From assembly GCA_934271235.1 (NCBI GenBank), contig CAKQQT010000012.1:17416-81415 (forward strand): a stretch of DNA of 64,000 bases, in the 5' to 3' direction. Below the pieces are notes generated by a model. The model saw only the letters and a list, made by a program, of their open reading frames with translations. It made no database searches and had not been told where the DNA came from. Shown in pieces: positions 1-7,367 of the stretch. The DNA comes from an uncultured Clostridia bacterium (lineage in GTDB: Bacteria; Bacillota; Clostridia; Peptostreptococcales; Anaerovoracaceae). The position numbers were made by a program, and so were the translations under genes. Every line of letters starts with the position of its first letter. The first letter of the stretch is position 1.

Positions 1-35
1 CTTGCGTGCCCTCAAAGCGGGCCATTGAGAAAACT

Positions 36-306
36 TGATGCATAAGACTGCTATCTTTTCGGCATTTTCTTCAAAAAAAAGCATGACTTACCAAACGAAA
101 AGCAGTTGTTCGCTTGCTGGGAAGATGGAAATTGTTTTGCGAAACGAAAAAGTAAGAATATTTTTATTACAAAAAACAAAAATAGGAAAAATGTGGAAAC
201 TGAGAACCAAACCCCGGGAAGAAAAAAGCAAAAAACAAGCTGCTCAACAGACGAACCATGCTTTTTTTTGCCGAAAATCGTAATTTAGCACCAGTTCTAT
301 GCATCA
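36..306. repeat. MITE-like element, family B, copy 1
   Basis: This 271-base AT-rich stretch has no credible gene. Its two ends are imperfect inverted repeats of about 50 bases. The outer ends both read TGATGCATA going inward, and both inner ends read CATGCTTTTTTTTG going outward. A diverged second copy lies at 50972-51233 with the same end design and a matching AAAAACAAAAATAG core. Short length, terminal inverted repeats, no coding capacity and dispersal fit a miniature inverted-repeat element. A structured RNA is the alternative. Boundaries are estimated from where the two copies stop matching. Confidence 0.55.
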
Positions 307-339
307 TACTTTTTTCTGCCGAAACACTGGCGATCTTAC

Positions 340-440
340 CCACAATTTGATACAATGTTCTTGGCACTGCGATTGCCAAGGCAAAGCCGCAGGCAGAGCA
401 GATGCAAGACAGGTGCCCGAGCGAAGGCGAGCGGCAGCGA
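340..440 (+). promoter_or_regulatory. Promoter and leader repeat ahead of rlmD
   Basis: An extended -10 element, TGATACAAT (348-356), is followed by a hairpin at 360-380 with stem CTTGGCA/TGCCAAG and loop CTGCGAT. About 60 further bases follow, and all of this matches the tandem leader repeat before rarA (33619-33866). In those copies the hairpin carries a T-to-G pairing change that keeps the stem, which suggests that the RNA structure matters. Its function is unknown. Confidence 0.5.
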
Positions 441-491
441 AGTTTGAATGGCGAAACAGACCAGATGCAAATAAAAAAACGGAGAAGCAAA

Positions 492-2345
492 ATGGAAAAA
501 GGACAAATTGTAACATTGACCATAGAAGATATGAGCACCGAGGGGCAAGGGATCGGCAAACTGTACGAAGCCGGCGCTGCCGGCGCGAGCGCATCGTCCG
601 ATGCAGCCGGAGACAAGGTAGCGAGCGGCGGCCGGGAAGGCACGGCTGATACAGCAGGCAAGGCCGGCGGCCGGGAAGGCACGGCTGATACAGCAGGCAA
701 GGCCGGCGCGGGGGAAGACGCAGCTGATACAGCGGGTGCGGCAGGTGCGGGGAAAGACGCAGCTGATACAGCGAGTACGGCCGGCGTGGGGAAAGGCGCG
801 GCCGCAACCGCAGATGCGCGCGGCTTTGCGGTCTTTGTCAAGGATACGGTCGTCGGCGACCGCGTAAAGGTGGAACTGACCAAGGTGAAAAAACATTACG
901 CATTCGGACGGGTGATCGAAGTGCTCGAAGCATCGCCGGAGCGGATCGAAGCGTTCTGCCCCTATCAGGACCGGTGCGGCGGGTGCGCCTACGGATCACT
1001 GCATTACGACGCGCAGCTTGCGCTCAAGGAAAAACAGGTACGCGATAAACTGATCCGTTTGGGAGGGCTTACGGATCCGGTGATCATGCCGATCCTCGGT
1101 ATGGAAGAAGAATCTTTCCGCTACCGGAGCAAAGCGGTGATGCCGGTCAGCACCGGCGGCCTGCTGACACAAAAAGGCGGGATCGTAAAACCGGTGCATG
1201 AACCGCGTATCGGTTTTTACCGCGCAAAAACCCACGAGGTCGTGGACTGCGAAGATTGCTGGCTGCAATCGGAACCGGCCATGGCAGCAGCGAACGCTCT
1301 GCGGCGTTTCATGGAAGAAGACCATATCACATCCTATGATCCGCGCTGGGAAAAAGGCCTGATGCGGCATCTGATCGTGCGGACTGCGGCCGGGACCGGT
1401 GAAGTCATGGTGATCCTGGTGATCAACGGTAAAGCGATCCCGAACGCGCAGAAACTGGTGCAGATGCTGGATGAAGCGATCTATCAGCTTCCGGTGTATG
1501 AAGATGGACCGTTGGCCGGAGTAGAATGGAATCTGGAGAGCGTGGTGCTGAACATCAACAAATCCAAGACTCTGGATGGACCGATTCTGGGCGAAGAGTG
1601 CGTCACCATTGCCGGCAAACCGACAATCACGGAAGAAGTCGGCGGCCTGAAGTTTGAGATCTCACCGCTGTCGTTCTATCAGGTAAACCGGGAACAAATG
1701 GTGCGGCTTTATGAAAAAGCGTTGGAATATGCGGACCTGAAAGGCGGGGAAACGGTGCTCGACTTGTACTGCGGCGTGGGAACGATCGGCCTCTTTGCGG
1801 CAGCCGAGATGGACCGCAGAGCAAAGGAGGAAAATTTCGGAGCACAAGCTTTGCGCAGCAGTCCGGTGGGCCGTGTGATCGGCATCGAATCAGTCAAAGG
1901 TGCAGCCCTCGATGCGAACCGCAACGCAGTCATCAATGGTATCGTCAATGCGCGATACGTCTGCGGCAAGGCAGAGGAAGAACTGCCGAAGATGGTACGC
2001 ACCAAAGCGCAGGAGGAAGCTGCCGCGCGCGAAGCGGCAAGGAAATTCGGAGAAGATGCGGCCAAGCGGGAAATCCTCAAAGATGAGGCACTGCGCGTCG
2101 CACACGCGGATGTTGCGATCCTCGATCCGCCGCGCGCAGGCTGCGAGCAGCCGCTTCTGCAGGCTGTCGTACAGGCCGCCCCGGACCGCATCGTTTATGT
2201 TTCCTGTGATCCAGCAACTCTGGCACGCGACATCAAATGGCTCGGCGAACACGGCTATAAATTCCGGGAAGCCACCCCATGCGACATGTTCCCGTGGACG
2301 AGCCATGTTGAGACGGTCTGTTTGCTGTCAAGAAAAGATAAATAA
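492..2345 (+). CDS. rlmD: 23S rRNA (uracil-5-)-methyltransferase, RlmD/RlmCD type
   Basis: Adds a methyl group from S-adenosylmethionine to C5 of a uridine in 23S rRNA. The order is an N-terminal TRAM RNA-binding domain, an iron-sulfur cysteine cluster (FCPYQDRCGGCAYG), then a Rossmann methyltransferase domain with LDLYCGVGTIGLF, the ILDPPRAGC motif and the nucleophile cysteine in YVSCDP. ATG at 492 is chosen because GGAGAA lies seven bases upstream and the protein then opens like family members (MEKGQIVTLTIEDM). The 617-residue protein exceeds the usual 450 or so. A five-unit 13-residue repeat splits the TRAM domain, and there are extra Ala/Glu/Lys-rich stretches in the catalytic domain. In Gram-positives one enzyme can modify two positions, so RlmC versus RlmD specificity is not settled. 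Confidence 0.88.
   Translation: MEKGQIVTLTIEDMSTEGQGIGKLYEAGAAGASASSDAAGDKVASGGREGTADTAGKAGGREGTADTAGKAGAGEDAADTAGAAGAGKDAADTASTAGVGKGAAATADARGFAVFVKDTVVGDRVKVELTKVKKHYAFGRVIEVLEASPERIEAFCPYQDRCGGCAYGSLHYDAQLALKEKQVRDKLIRLGGLTDPVIMPILGMEEESFRYRSKAVMPVSTGGLLTQKGGIVKPVHEPRIGFYRAKTHEVVDCEDCWLQSEPAMAAANALRRFMEEDHITSYDPRWEKGLMRHLIVRTAAGTGEVMVILVINGKAIPNAQKLVQMLDEAIYQLPVYEDGPLAGVEWNLESVVLNINKSKTLDGPILGEECVTIAGKPTITEEVGGLKFEISPLSFYQVNREQMVRLYEKALEYADLKGGETVLDLYCGVGTIGLFAAAEMDRRAKEENFGAQALRSSPVGRVIGIESVKGAALDANRNAVINGIVNARYVCGKAEEELPKMVRTKAQEEAAAREAARKFGEDAAKREILKDEALRVAHADVAILDPPRAGCEQPLLQAVVQAAPDRIVYVSCDPATLARDIKWLGEHGYKFREATPCDMFPWTSHVETVCLLSRKDK
627..821 (+). repeat. 39-bp minisatellite inside the rlmD TRAM domain
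   Basis: Five in-frame 39-base units start at 627, 666, 705, 744 and 783. Each encodes 13 residues of the type GGREGTADTAGKA. Units 1 and 2 are identical in DNA and units 3-5 are progressively diverged. The tract lies between the strands GQGIGKLYEAG and FAVFVKDTVVGD, normally joined by a short turn, so it should form a flexible Ala/Gly/Thr/Asp loop. Identical neighbouring units suggest recent slippage or unequal recombination. Confidence 0.9.
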
Positions 2346-2417
2346 AGGCTGAAAAGTGGCGTATATTCTAGCACCGCATTTTGAGAAAGGCTGGTAACCA
2401 CCTGAAAAGAAATAAAT

Positions 2418-2460
2418 AAGGCTCCTCATTACCGGAAATTATTCAGTGGTGAGGAGCCTT
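2418..2460 (+). terminator. Hairpin after rlmD
   Basis: Perfect 11-base inverted repeat, AAGGCTCCTCA/TGAGGAGCCTT, with a 21-base loop. No clear T tract follows, so it may be a weak terminator or the edge of the adjoining phage remnant. Confidence 0.4.
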
Positions 2461-2481
2461 AGTGCGTCTATGAAATTACGC

Positions 2482-2660
2482 ACCAAGACCGAAACTTGGG
2501 ACAGCAGAAAAGAAGCGGCAGATTTTTACCTCCGTGCCATCGCAGGCTCCGAGGGCAGCGAATGTGAACGCTACACAAAATCTACACGAAACTGCTTATT
2601 GGCAAGGAGGTCTGCACGGATGAATACTAAAGTGAAGGAGCAGATTCTCGCCATCCGTGC
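2482..2660 (+). pseudogene. Frameshifted remnant of a small phage protein
   Basis: The reading frame TWDSRKEAADFYLRAIAG is followed by SECERYTK, then continues as IYTKLLIGKEVCTDE in another frame. One A appears to be missing from the run near 2577, shifting the frame. This composition is typical of short uncharacterised proteins next to packaging genes in Clostridial phages. No function is assigned. It directly precedes a terminase fragment, so both are read as one decayed prophage piece. Confidence 0.5.
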
Positions 2661-2865
2661 CACACCAAAGGCACATGGGCGGGAAAAGCGTTTGAACTGA
2701 TAGATTGGCAGGAGCAGATTATTCGAGACGTATTCGGAACGCTCAAACCAAACGGCTGCCGTCAGTTCAATATGGCATACATTGAAATTCCGAAAAAACA
2801 GGGCAAGTCAGAACTTGCCGCTGTGATTGATGGTGCGGTGGCAACCATTATGGTACTCGACCGTG
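2661..2865 (+). pseudogene. Phage terminase large subunit fragment
   Basis: The frame reads HTKGTWAGKAFELIDWQEQ and later MAYIEIPKKQGKSELAA. This is the start of the ATPase domain of a phage terminase large subunit, whose Walker A-like motif is usually RKNGKS or KKQGKS. Similarity is lost soon after SELAA and the rest of the roughly 550-residue protein is absent. With the upstream fragment it marks an old prophage or phage-derived insertion that has been deleted down to a few hundred bases. Confidence 0.65.
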
Positions 2866-2940
2866 CAATCCGCTGTGGTACAGTAACAGTGCTTCGGTCT
2901 ACGATGACCGCTGGATTTTGTTTATATAATTTCAGAATAA

Positions 2941-3026
2941 ATTCCCTTAAAAGTGCGATACTATTAAGGAAACTTCCCCTTAGCTCGTTGATTTTACCCT
3001 TATTTTCTGCTATAATTTAAGGGAAT
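2941..3026 (+). promoter_or_regulatory. fic promoter with inverted-repeat operator
   Basis: TTGATT (2988-2993), a 17-base spacer and TATAAT (3011-3016) form a good promoter. ATTCCCTTAA at 2941-2950 and TTAAGGGAAT at 3017-3026 are perfect 10-base inverted repeats that bracket it. A related ATTCCCT/TTAAGGAAAT pair lies after the gene near 4110-4142. The Fic protein has a C-terminal winged helix, so autoregulation through these sites is plausible. Confidence 0.55.
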
Positions 3027-3043
3027 GACTCGGAGGTGAGGTT

Positions 3044-4090
3044 ATGAGAAATTTTAATTATTCTGAAATTAAGAATCAAAAGTGGGATTCAGATATCCTT
3101 GGTCTGATTGCAGCAATATATAAAGAAGCCGGAAAACAGGAAATGTATCTGAAACAGAGACCGGAGGAACTTGAGAAACTTGTTGAGATTGCAAAAATTC
3201 AAAGTACCGAAGCATCCAACGCTATCGAAGGCATTGTAACAACAAGCACCCGTATCAAGCAGTTGGTGGAAGAAAAAACTACACCAAAGAACCGTGATGA
3301 ACAGGAAATTGCAGGCTACCGTGATGTATTGAACATTATTCACGAAAGTTTTGATGCGATTCCGATTTCGCAGAATTATATCTTGCAGCTTCATAAAATT
3401 CTGTATAGCCATATGAATAATCCTATGGCAGGAAGAACGAAAAGTGTGCAGAACTATATCAGCGCGACTTACCCGGACGGTCATGTGGAGACCTTGTTTA
3501 CTCCCCTTGCGCCTTATGAAACACCGGAAGCATTGGATAGAATCTGTGAGGAATACAATCGTGTTATTGGAAATATGGAAGTCGAACCGCTGATTGCGAT
3601 TCCCGTATTTATTCATGATTTCCTATGTATCCATCCGTTCAACGATGGCAATGGCAGGATGAGCCGACTGCTCACAACCCTGTTGCTTTATAGAAGTGGT
3701 TTCTATGTTGGAAAGTATATCTCTTTGGAAGCCAAGATTGCCAAAAACAAAGACCTATATTATGACGCACTCAGTCAGGCGCAAAACGGATGGCATGAAG
3801 GTACGGAGGACGCTGTTCCTTTCATCAAATATCTGCTTGGAACTGTTCTTGCTGCCTGCAAGGATTTTGAAGACCGCTTTGCGTTGGTAGAAACAAAACT
3901 GCCTGCTTTGGAAACCGTAAGACGTGCCACAATGAATAAAATCGGTCGATTTACCAAGCAGGACATTCGTGAACTTTGTCCGTCTCTCAGTATAAGTTCC
4001 ATCGAAGGTGCCCTCCGTAAATTGGTCGCATCCGGTGAACTGAAACGAGAAGGCTCCGGGAAGAACATCTGTTATTACAGATTGAAGTGA
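3044..4090 (+). CDS. Fic family protein with C-terminal winged helix
   Basis: Fic domains transfer AMP, or another nucleotide moiety, to hydroxyl side chains of target proteins. The full active-site motif HPFNDGNGR is at residues 197-205 (catalytic His197). An N-terminal inhibitory motif SNAIEG lies at 58-63, whose Glu62 should clash with ATP gamma-phosphate as in class II Fic proteins. The last 70 or so residues look like a winged helix (FTKQDIRELCPSLSISSIEGALRKLVASGEL). The 348-residue length is normal for this architecture. ATG at 3044 follows GGAGGTGAGG. No antitoxin gene is adjacent, consistent with self-inhibition. The gene is more AT-rich than its neighbours and sits beside phage remnants, suggesting transfer. 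The target is unknown. Confidence 0.88.
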   Translation: MRNFNYSEIKNQKWDSDILGLIAAIYKEAGKQEMYLKQRPEELEKLVEIAKIQSTEASNAIEGIVTTSTRIKQLVEEKTTPKNRDEQEIAGYRDVLNIIHESFDAIPISQNYILQLHKILYSHMNNPMAGRTKSVQNYISATYPDGHVETLFTPLAPYETPEALDRICEEYNRVIGNMEVEPLIAIPVFIHDFLCIHPFNDGNGRMSRLLTTLLLYRSGFYVGKYISLEAKIAKNKDLYYDALSQAQNGWHEGTEDAVPFIKYLLGTVLAACKDFEDRFALVETKLPALETVRRATMNKIGRFTKQDIRELCPSLSISSIEGALRKLVASGELKREGSGKNICYYRLK

Positions 4091-4221
4091 TTCCATCAAA
4101 TAAATATCCATTCCCTCAAAAAAACAACGAATTAAGGAAATGGTCATATTGATAAGGTTAAGCATCTATCGAAAATGATCGGTGCGAAAATTATTGAGAA
4201 CCGGACGAAACAATATTGAAA

Positions 4222-4250
4222 CGATCAGATCTTTAGTGGTAGACTTCCTT
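4222..4250 (+). repeat. 29-base dispersed repeat, copy 1
   Basis: The segment starting CGATCAGAT and ending in TAGACTTCCTT matches 24081-24109 with three C/T differences. At the second site it is half of a hairpin after a resistance-type acetyltransferase gene. Here it ends in a T-rich run upstream of the blaI promoter. It may be a mobile terminator fragment. Confidence 0.4.
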
Positions 4251-4275
4251 TTTTTGTAAACCATGCTTAGACCGA

Positions 4276-4332
4276 TTGACTTTTATTGTCTAACGGTGTA
4301 GACTGCGATTGGAGTTTACTTGTGTAGACAAG
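4276..4332 (+). promoter_or_regulatory. blaI promoter and operators
   Basis: TTGACT (4276-4281), a 17-base spacer and TAGACT (4299-4304) form the promoter. The dyad GTCTA-N6-TAGAC (4288-4303) overlaps the -10 box. A second dyad, CTTGT-N4-ACAAG (4319-4332), lies downstream. Both contain TGTAGAC, in keeping with the TGTA/TACA half-sites of BlaI/MecI repressors. Autorepression by the gene at 4357 is inferred. Confidence 0.55.
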
Positions 4333-4356
4333 AAAGCTGTCAAGGAGGCTATGAAG

Positions 4357-4728
4357 ATGGAGATTCCGAAGATCCACGAAAGTGAATATCGTTTTTGTTT
4401 GATCCTGTGGGAGCATGAGCCGGTGACTGCGGTCGAGCTCGTAAAGCTCTGTCAGGAGCAGCTTGGCTGGAAACGGACCACGACCTATACGGTGATCAAA
4501 CGCCTTGGGGAACGTGGCGTATTAAAGAATGATAACAGCGTCGTTACATCGCTCGTTTCGAAAGACGAAGCGCAGATGTGTGAGATCGATGAACTGGTGG
4601 AGAAAAAATTTGAGGGTTCTTTGCCGGCGTTTATTGTTGCGTTTACAAAACGTCAGGACCTATCCGAAAAAGATCTTGACGAGGTCCAGCGCATGATCGA
4701 CCGCATCCGGAAAGGAGGCGCACGATGA
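4357..4728 (+). CDS. BlaI/MecI family transcriptional repressor
   Basis: A 123-residue winged-helix repressor. The N-terminal DNA-binding part runs from MEIPKIHESEYRF through TTTYTVIKRLGERGVL. The C-terminal dimerisation helix follows (LSEKDLDEVQRMIDRI). ATG at 4357 is chosen over 4351 and 4309 because GGAGG is eight bases upstream and BlaI proteins start MEIPKI. Family members are inactivated by cleavage through the membrane sensor-protease BlaR1 when a beta-lactam binds. The partner gene overlaps by four bases but is truncated to its first 100 or so codons, so the normal induction route is probably lost. No beta-lactamase gene is visible nearby. Confidence 0.85.
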   Translation: MEIPKIHESEYRFCLILWEHEPVTAVELVKLCQEQLGWKRTTTYTVIKRLGERGVLKNDNSVVTSLVSKDEAQMCEIDELVEKKFEGSLPAFIVAFTKRQDLSEKDLDEVQRMIDRIRKGGAR

Positions 4729-5075
4729 GCACCGTCTTTTTGAAGATCCTGAATATGAGTATCGCAGCGAGTTGGCTTATTCCGGCGGTGCTGCTGCTCA
4801 GACTGATCTTGAAGAAAGCCCCTAAATGGGTGACGGTTTTCCTTTGGGGCATCGTCGCGGTCCGCTTGATCTGTCCGTTTTCTCTTGCGAGCGCATGGAG
4901 CCTGATCCCGAGTGCGGAAACCATACCCTTGGACATCGGCATGGATCCAACGCCTGCCATTCACAGCGGCATAGAGGCGATCAATCAGGCAGTGAACCCG
5001 GTTCTCAGCCGCTCCAACACGCCGGTGCAAGGTGTGTTTTTCGCTAAGATTCTTGAAATAAAAGAAAAGCAATAA
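4725..5075 (+). pseudogene. Truncated BlaR1-like M56 sensor peptidase
   Basis: Starts in an ATGA overlap with the blaI stop. The 116 residues match the beginning of BlaR1/M56 proteins: two membrane segments (about 8-28 and 36-56) and the typical RLICPFSLASAWSLIPSAE. Then the frame ends with GVFFAKILEIKEKQ. The zinc protease motif HExxH and the beta-lactam-binding extracellular domain, which make up most of the usual 500 or more residues, are missing. It is read as a deletion remnant, although a short membrane peptide could still be made. Confidence 0.75.
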
Positions 5076-5087
5076 ATTATCACTTGC

Positions 5088-5136
5088 AAATACTCCGAAA
5101 TCGCAGTAACATAAAAACTACGATTTCGGAGTATTT
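5088..5136 (+). terminator. Long perfect hairpin between blaR1 remnant and marR
   Basis: A 16-base perfect inverted repeat, AAATACTCCGAAATCG and its complement, encloses a 17-base loop 18 bases before the next ATG. The right arm runs into ATTTATTTG. It could end transcription of the blaI unit or be a large operator for the MarR gene that follows. Confidence 0.5.
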
Positions 5137-5154
5137 ATTTGTTGGAGGAAAACG

Positions 5155-5634
5155 ATGGAACCAAAGAGCAAGTACCAATTAGAAGAGCTGATCCAAATAT
5201 ACGAACGGATCGAAGATATCTACGACCGCTATGCGGCTTCGTCCGGGATCACGGATGCGGAGCTGTGCATTCTTTATGCACTGGCGGAACATAACGGAGA
5301 CTATCTGCAGACGGATATCTGCCGCGGATGGTCTTACAGCCTGCAGACCATCCATACCGCCATTAAAAATATGGAAAAGAAAGGTTTCATCACCTTGCTC
5401 TGTCAGCCGGGAAATAAGAAGAACAAGTATATCCATCTGACGGAAGCAGGCGCAAAGCTGGTGGATAAGATCGCGCTGCCTCTGATGCAGGCAGAACAGG
5501 AAGCGTTCTCCGCGCTGACCGAGGAAGAGCAGGCGCTGCTGCTGCCGCTTCTGCGGAAGCACGCGAATGCGCTCAAGACAGCGGTCGAAAAGATCCATCA
5601 TCCAAAGGAGGAAGAAACATGTTCAAACTGCTGA
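5155..5634 (+). CDS. MarR family transcriptional regulator
   Basis: A 159-residue winged-helix regulator with the MarR layout: N-terminal helices, the DNA-binding segment (QTDICRGWSYSLQTIHTAIKNMEKKGFI), a wing containing PGNKKNKYIHLTEAGAKLV, and a C-terminal dimerisation helix. The start follows GGAGGAAAACG. Its end overlaps the first ABC exporter gene by 16 bases, so it is the first gene of a three-gene operon and very likely a local repressor of the pump. The same marR-ABC-ABC arrangement recurs at 12157-16625. Confidence 0.88.
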   Translation: MEPKSKYQLEELIQIYERIEDIYDRYAASSGITDAELCILYALAEHNGDYLQTDICRGWSYSLQTIHTAIKNMEKKGFITLLCQPGNKKNKYIHLTEAGAKLVDKIALPLMQAEQEAFSALTEEEQALLLPLLRKHANALKTAVEKIHHPKEEETCSNC

Positions 5635-7367
5635 GATACCTGCGGCCCTACAAGGGGCGGGCGGCTCTGATGGTTTTCCTGCTGTTCGGGCAGGTACTGG
5701 GGACTTTATATATCCCGACCCTGACGGCGGACATTGTCAACAAGGGCATTGTCACCGGCATGGTGGACGAAGTCCGGAGGATCGGCGGCGCGATGCTGGC
5801 TGTCGCTGTGCTGACCGCCGCTGTCTCGATCCTGGAGACACGACTGTCTACTTCTGTTTTCGCAGCCGTGAGCCGGGATATCCGCTGCAGTTTTTTCCGC
5901 AGAGCGCAGGCGCTTACGATCAACGAGTTTAACCGCTTCGGCCCGGCCTCGATGATCACCCGCTGCACCAATGACCTGATGCAGATCCAGCAGGGCTATA
6001 TGGCCGCGACGGAGATGCTGCTGCCCGCGCCGATCATGACGGTCGCGGGACTTGTGCTGGCATTCCGCAAAAACAGCGGCATGGCGCTGCTGATCGTGGC
6101 GGCGATGGTGATCGTCTGCGTGCTCGTGGCAGCTGTCGGCTCCAAAGCGATCCGCCTCTTTGCCAGTCTGCAGACCATACTGGATAAGATCAACCGCGTC
6201 CTGCGGGAAAATCTGACCGGCATCCGGGTCATCCGTGCGTTCAACCGCGCGGGATATGAAGAGGCACGGAGCGGCCGGATCTATGAAGAATATGCGGCGA
6301 CTGCGATCCGTGTCAACCGGATCTTTGCTGTGCTGATGCCGGTCATCATGATGATCATGAATGTCTGCACAGTGCTGCTGATCGCCGTCGGCGGCCAGAG
6401 CGCGGCAAACGGGAGCATCGAGATCGGCGATATCATGGCCATGATCGAGTATGCATTCCTAATCCTGATGTATCTGATCATGGGGATCATGGTAGCTATG
6501 ATCATTCCGCGCGCGCAGACCTGTGCTGACCGTATCTGCGAAGTCCTGGAACTGCGATCCGAACAGGAACAGAAACCGGAAGCGGAAACTGCGCGGCAGA
6601 TCAAAGCCGCGGCATCCTGTACCGCGCCCAAGCTGGAATTTCGCCATGTGACCTTTCAGTATCAAGGCGCAGAGGAACCGGTTTTGAGTGACATCAGTTT
6701 TACTGCCGAGGCCGGTAAAACGACTGCCATCATCGGGGCGACCGGCTCCGGCAAATCCACGATCGCGAATCTGATCCCGCGCTTTTATGACATCAAGAGC
6801 GGCAGCATCCTTCTGGACGGACAGGACATCACGACGATCTCGCTCGAAGCTCTGCGTGACCGTATCGGCTTCGTGCCGCAAAAGGCGTTCCTGTTCAGCG
6901 GTACGATCCTGGATAATTTCCGCCACGGGAAACCGGACGCCACGATGGAAGAGATACGTCATGCCGCCGAGGTCGCACAGATCGGCGATTTCATCAACGG
7001 TCTGGAGGATGGTTATGATACGGCAGTCGCACAGGGCGGCAGCAATTTTTCCGGCGGCCAGCGGCAGCGTCTTTCGATCGCCAGAGCTCTGGTCCGCAAA
7101 CCGGAGATCTATGTTTTTGACGACAGCTTTTCGGCACTGGATTTCAAGACCGACGCCAAGCTTCGGGCAGCGCTGAAAGAAGAAGTCAAAGACGCGGCGA
7201 TCATCCTTGTGGCGCAGCGGATCAGTACGATCTTAGACGCTGAACAGATCCTGGTCTTGGACGAGGGCCGGATCGCCGGGATTGGTACCCACCGGCAGCT
7301 GATGGCAGACTGCGAGATCTATCGGCAGATCGCCAAATCCCAATTAAGTGAGGAGGAACTTCAATGA
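5619..7367 (+). CDS. ABC exporter half-transporter, degenerate ATPase site subunit (pair 1)
   Basis: A 582-residue fusion of a six-helix transmembrane domain (about 15-310) and an ABC ATPase domain (about 335-575). Walker A is GATGSGKST (373-381), the signature is FSGGQRQR, and Walker B reads YVFDDSFSALD. The catalytic Glu after Walker B is Asp, and the H-loop reads VAQRIS with Gln instead of His. This is the pattern of the catalytically weak half of heterodimeric exporters such as BmrCD, LmrCD or TM287/288. The next gene, overlapping by four bases, is the canonical half. Likely exports lipophilic toxic compounds; the substrate is unknown. Confidence 0.9.
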   Translation: MFKLLRYLRPYKGRAALMVFLLFGQVLGTLYIPTLTADIVNKGIVTGMVDEVRRIGGAMLAVAVLTAAVSILETRLSTSVFAAVSRDIRCSFFRRAQALTINEFNRFGPASMITRCTNDLMQIQQGYMAATEMLLPAPIMTVAGLVLAFRKNSGMALLIVAAMVIVCVLVAAVGSKAIRLFASLQTILDKINRVLRENLTGIRVIRAFNRAGYEEARSGRIYEEYAATAIRVNRIFAVLMPVIMMIMNVCTVLLIAVGGQSAANGSIEIGDIMAMIEYAFLILMYLIMGIMVAMIIPRAQTCADRICEVLELRSEQEQKPEAETARQIKAAASCTAPKLEFRHVTFQYQGAEEPVLSDISFTAEAGKTTAIIGATGSGKSTIANLIPRFYDIKSGSILLDGQDITTISLEALRDRIGFVPQKAFLFSGTILDNFRHGKPDATMEEIRHAAEVAQIGDFINGLEDGYDTAVAQGGSNFSGGQRQRLSIARALVRKPEIYVFDDSFSALDFKTDAKLRAALKEEVKDAAIILVAQRISTILDAEQILVLDEGRIAGIGTHRQLMADCEIYRQIAKSQLSEEELQ

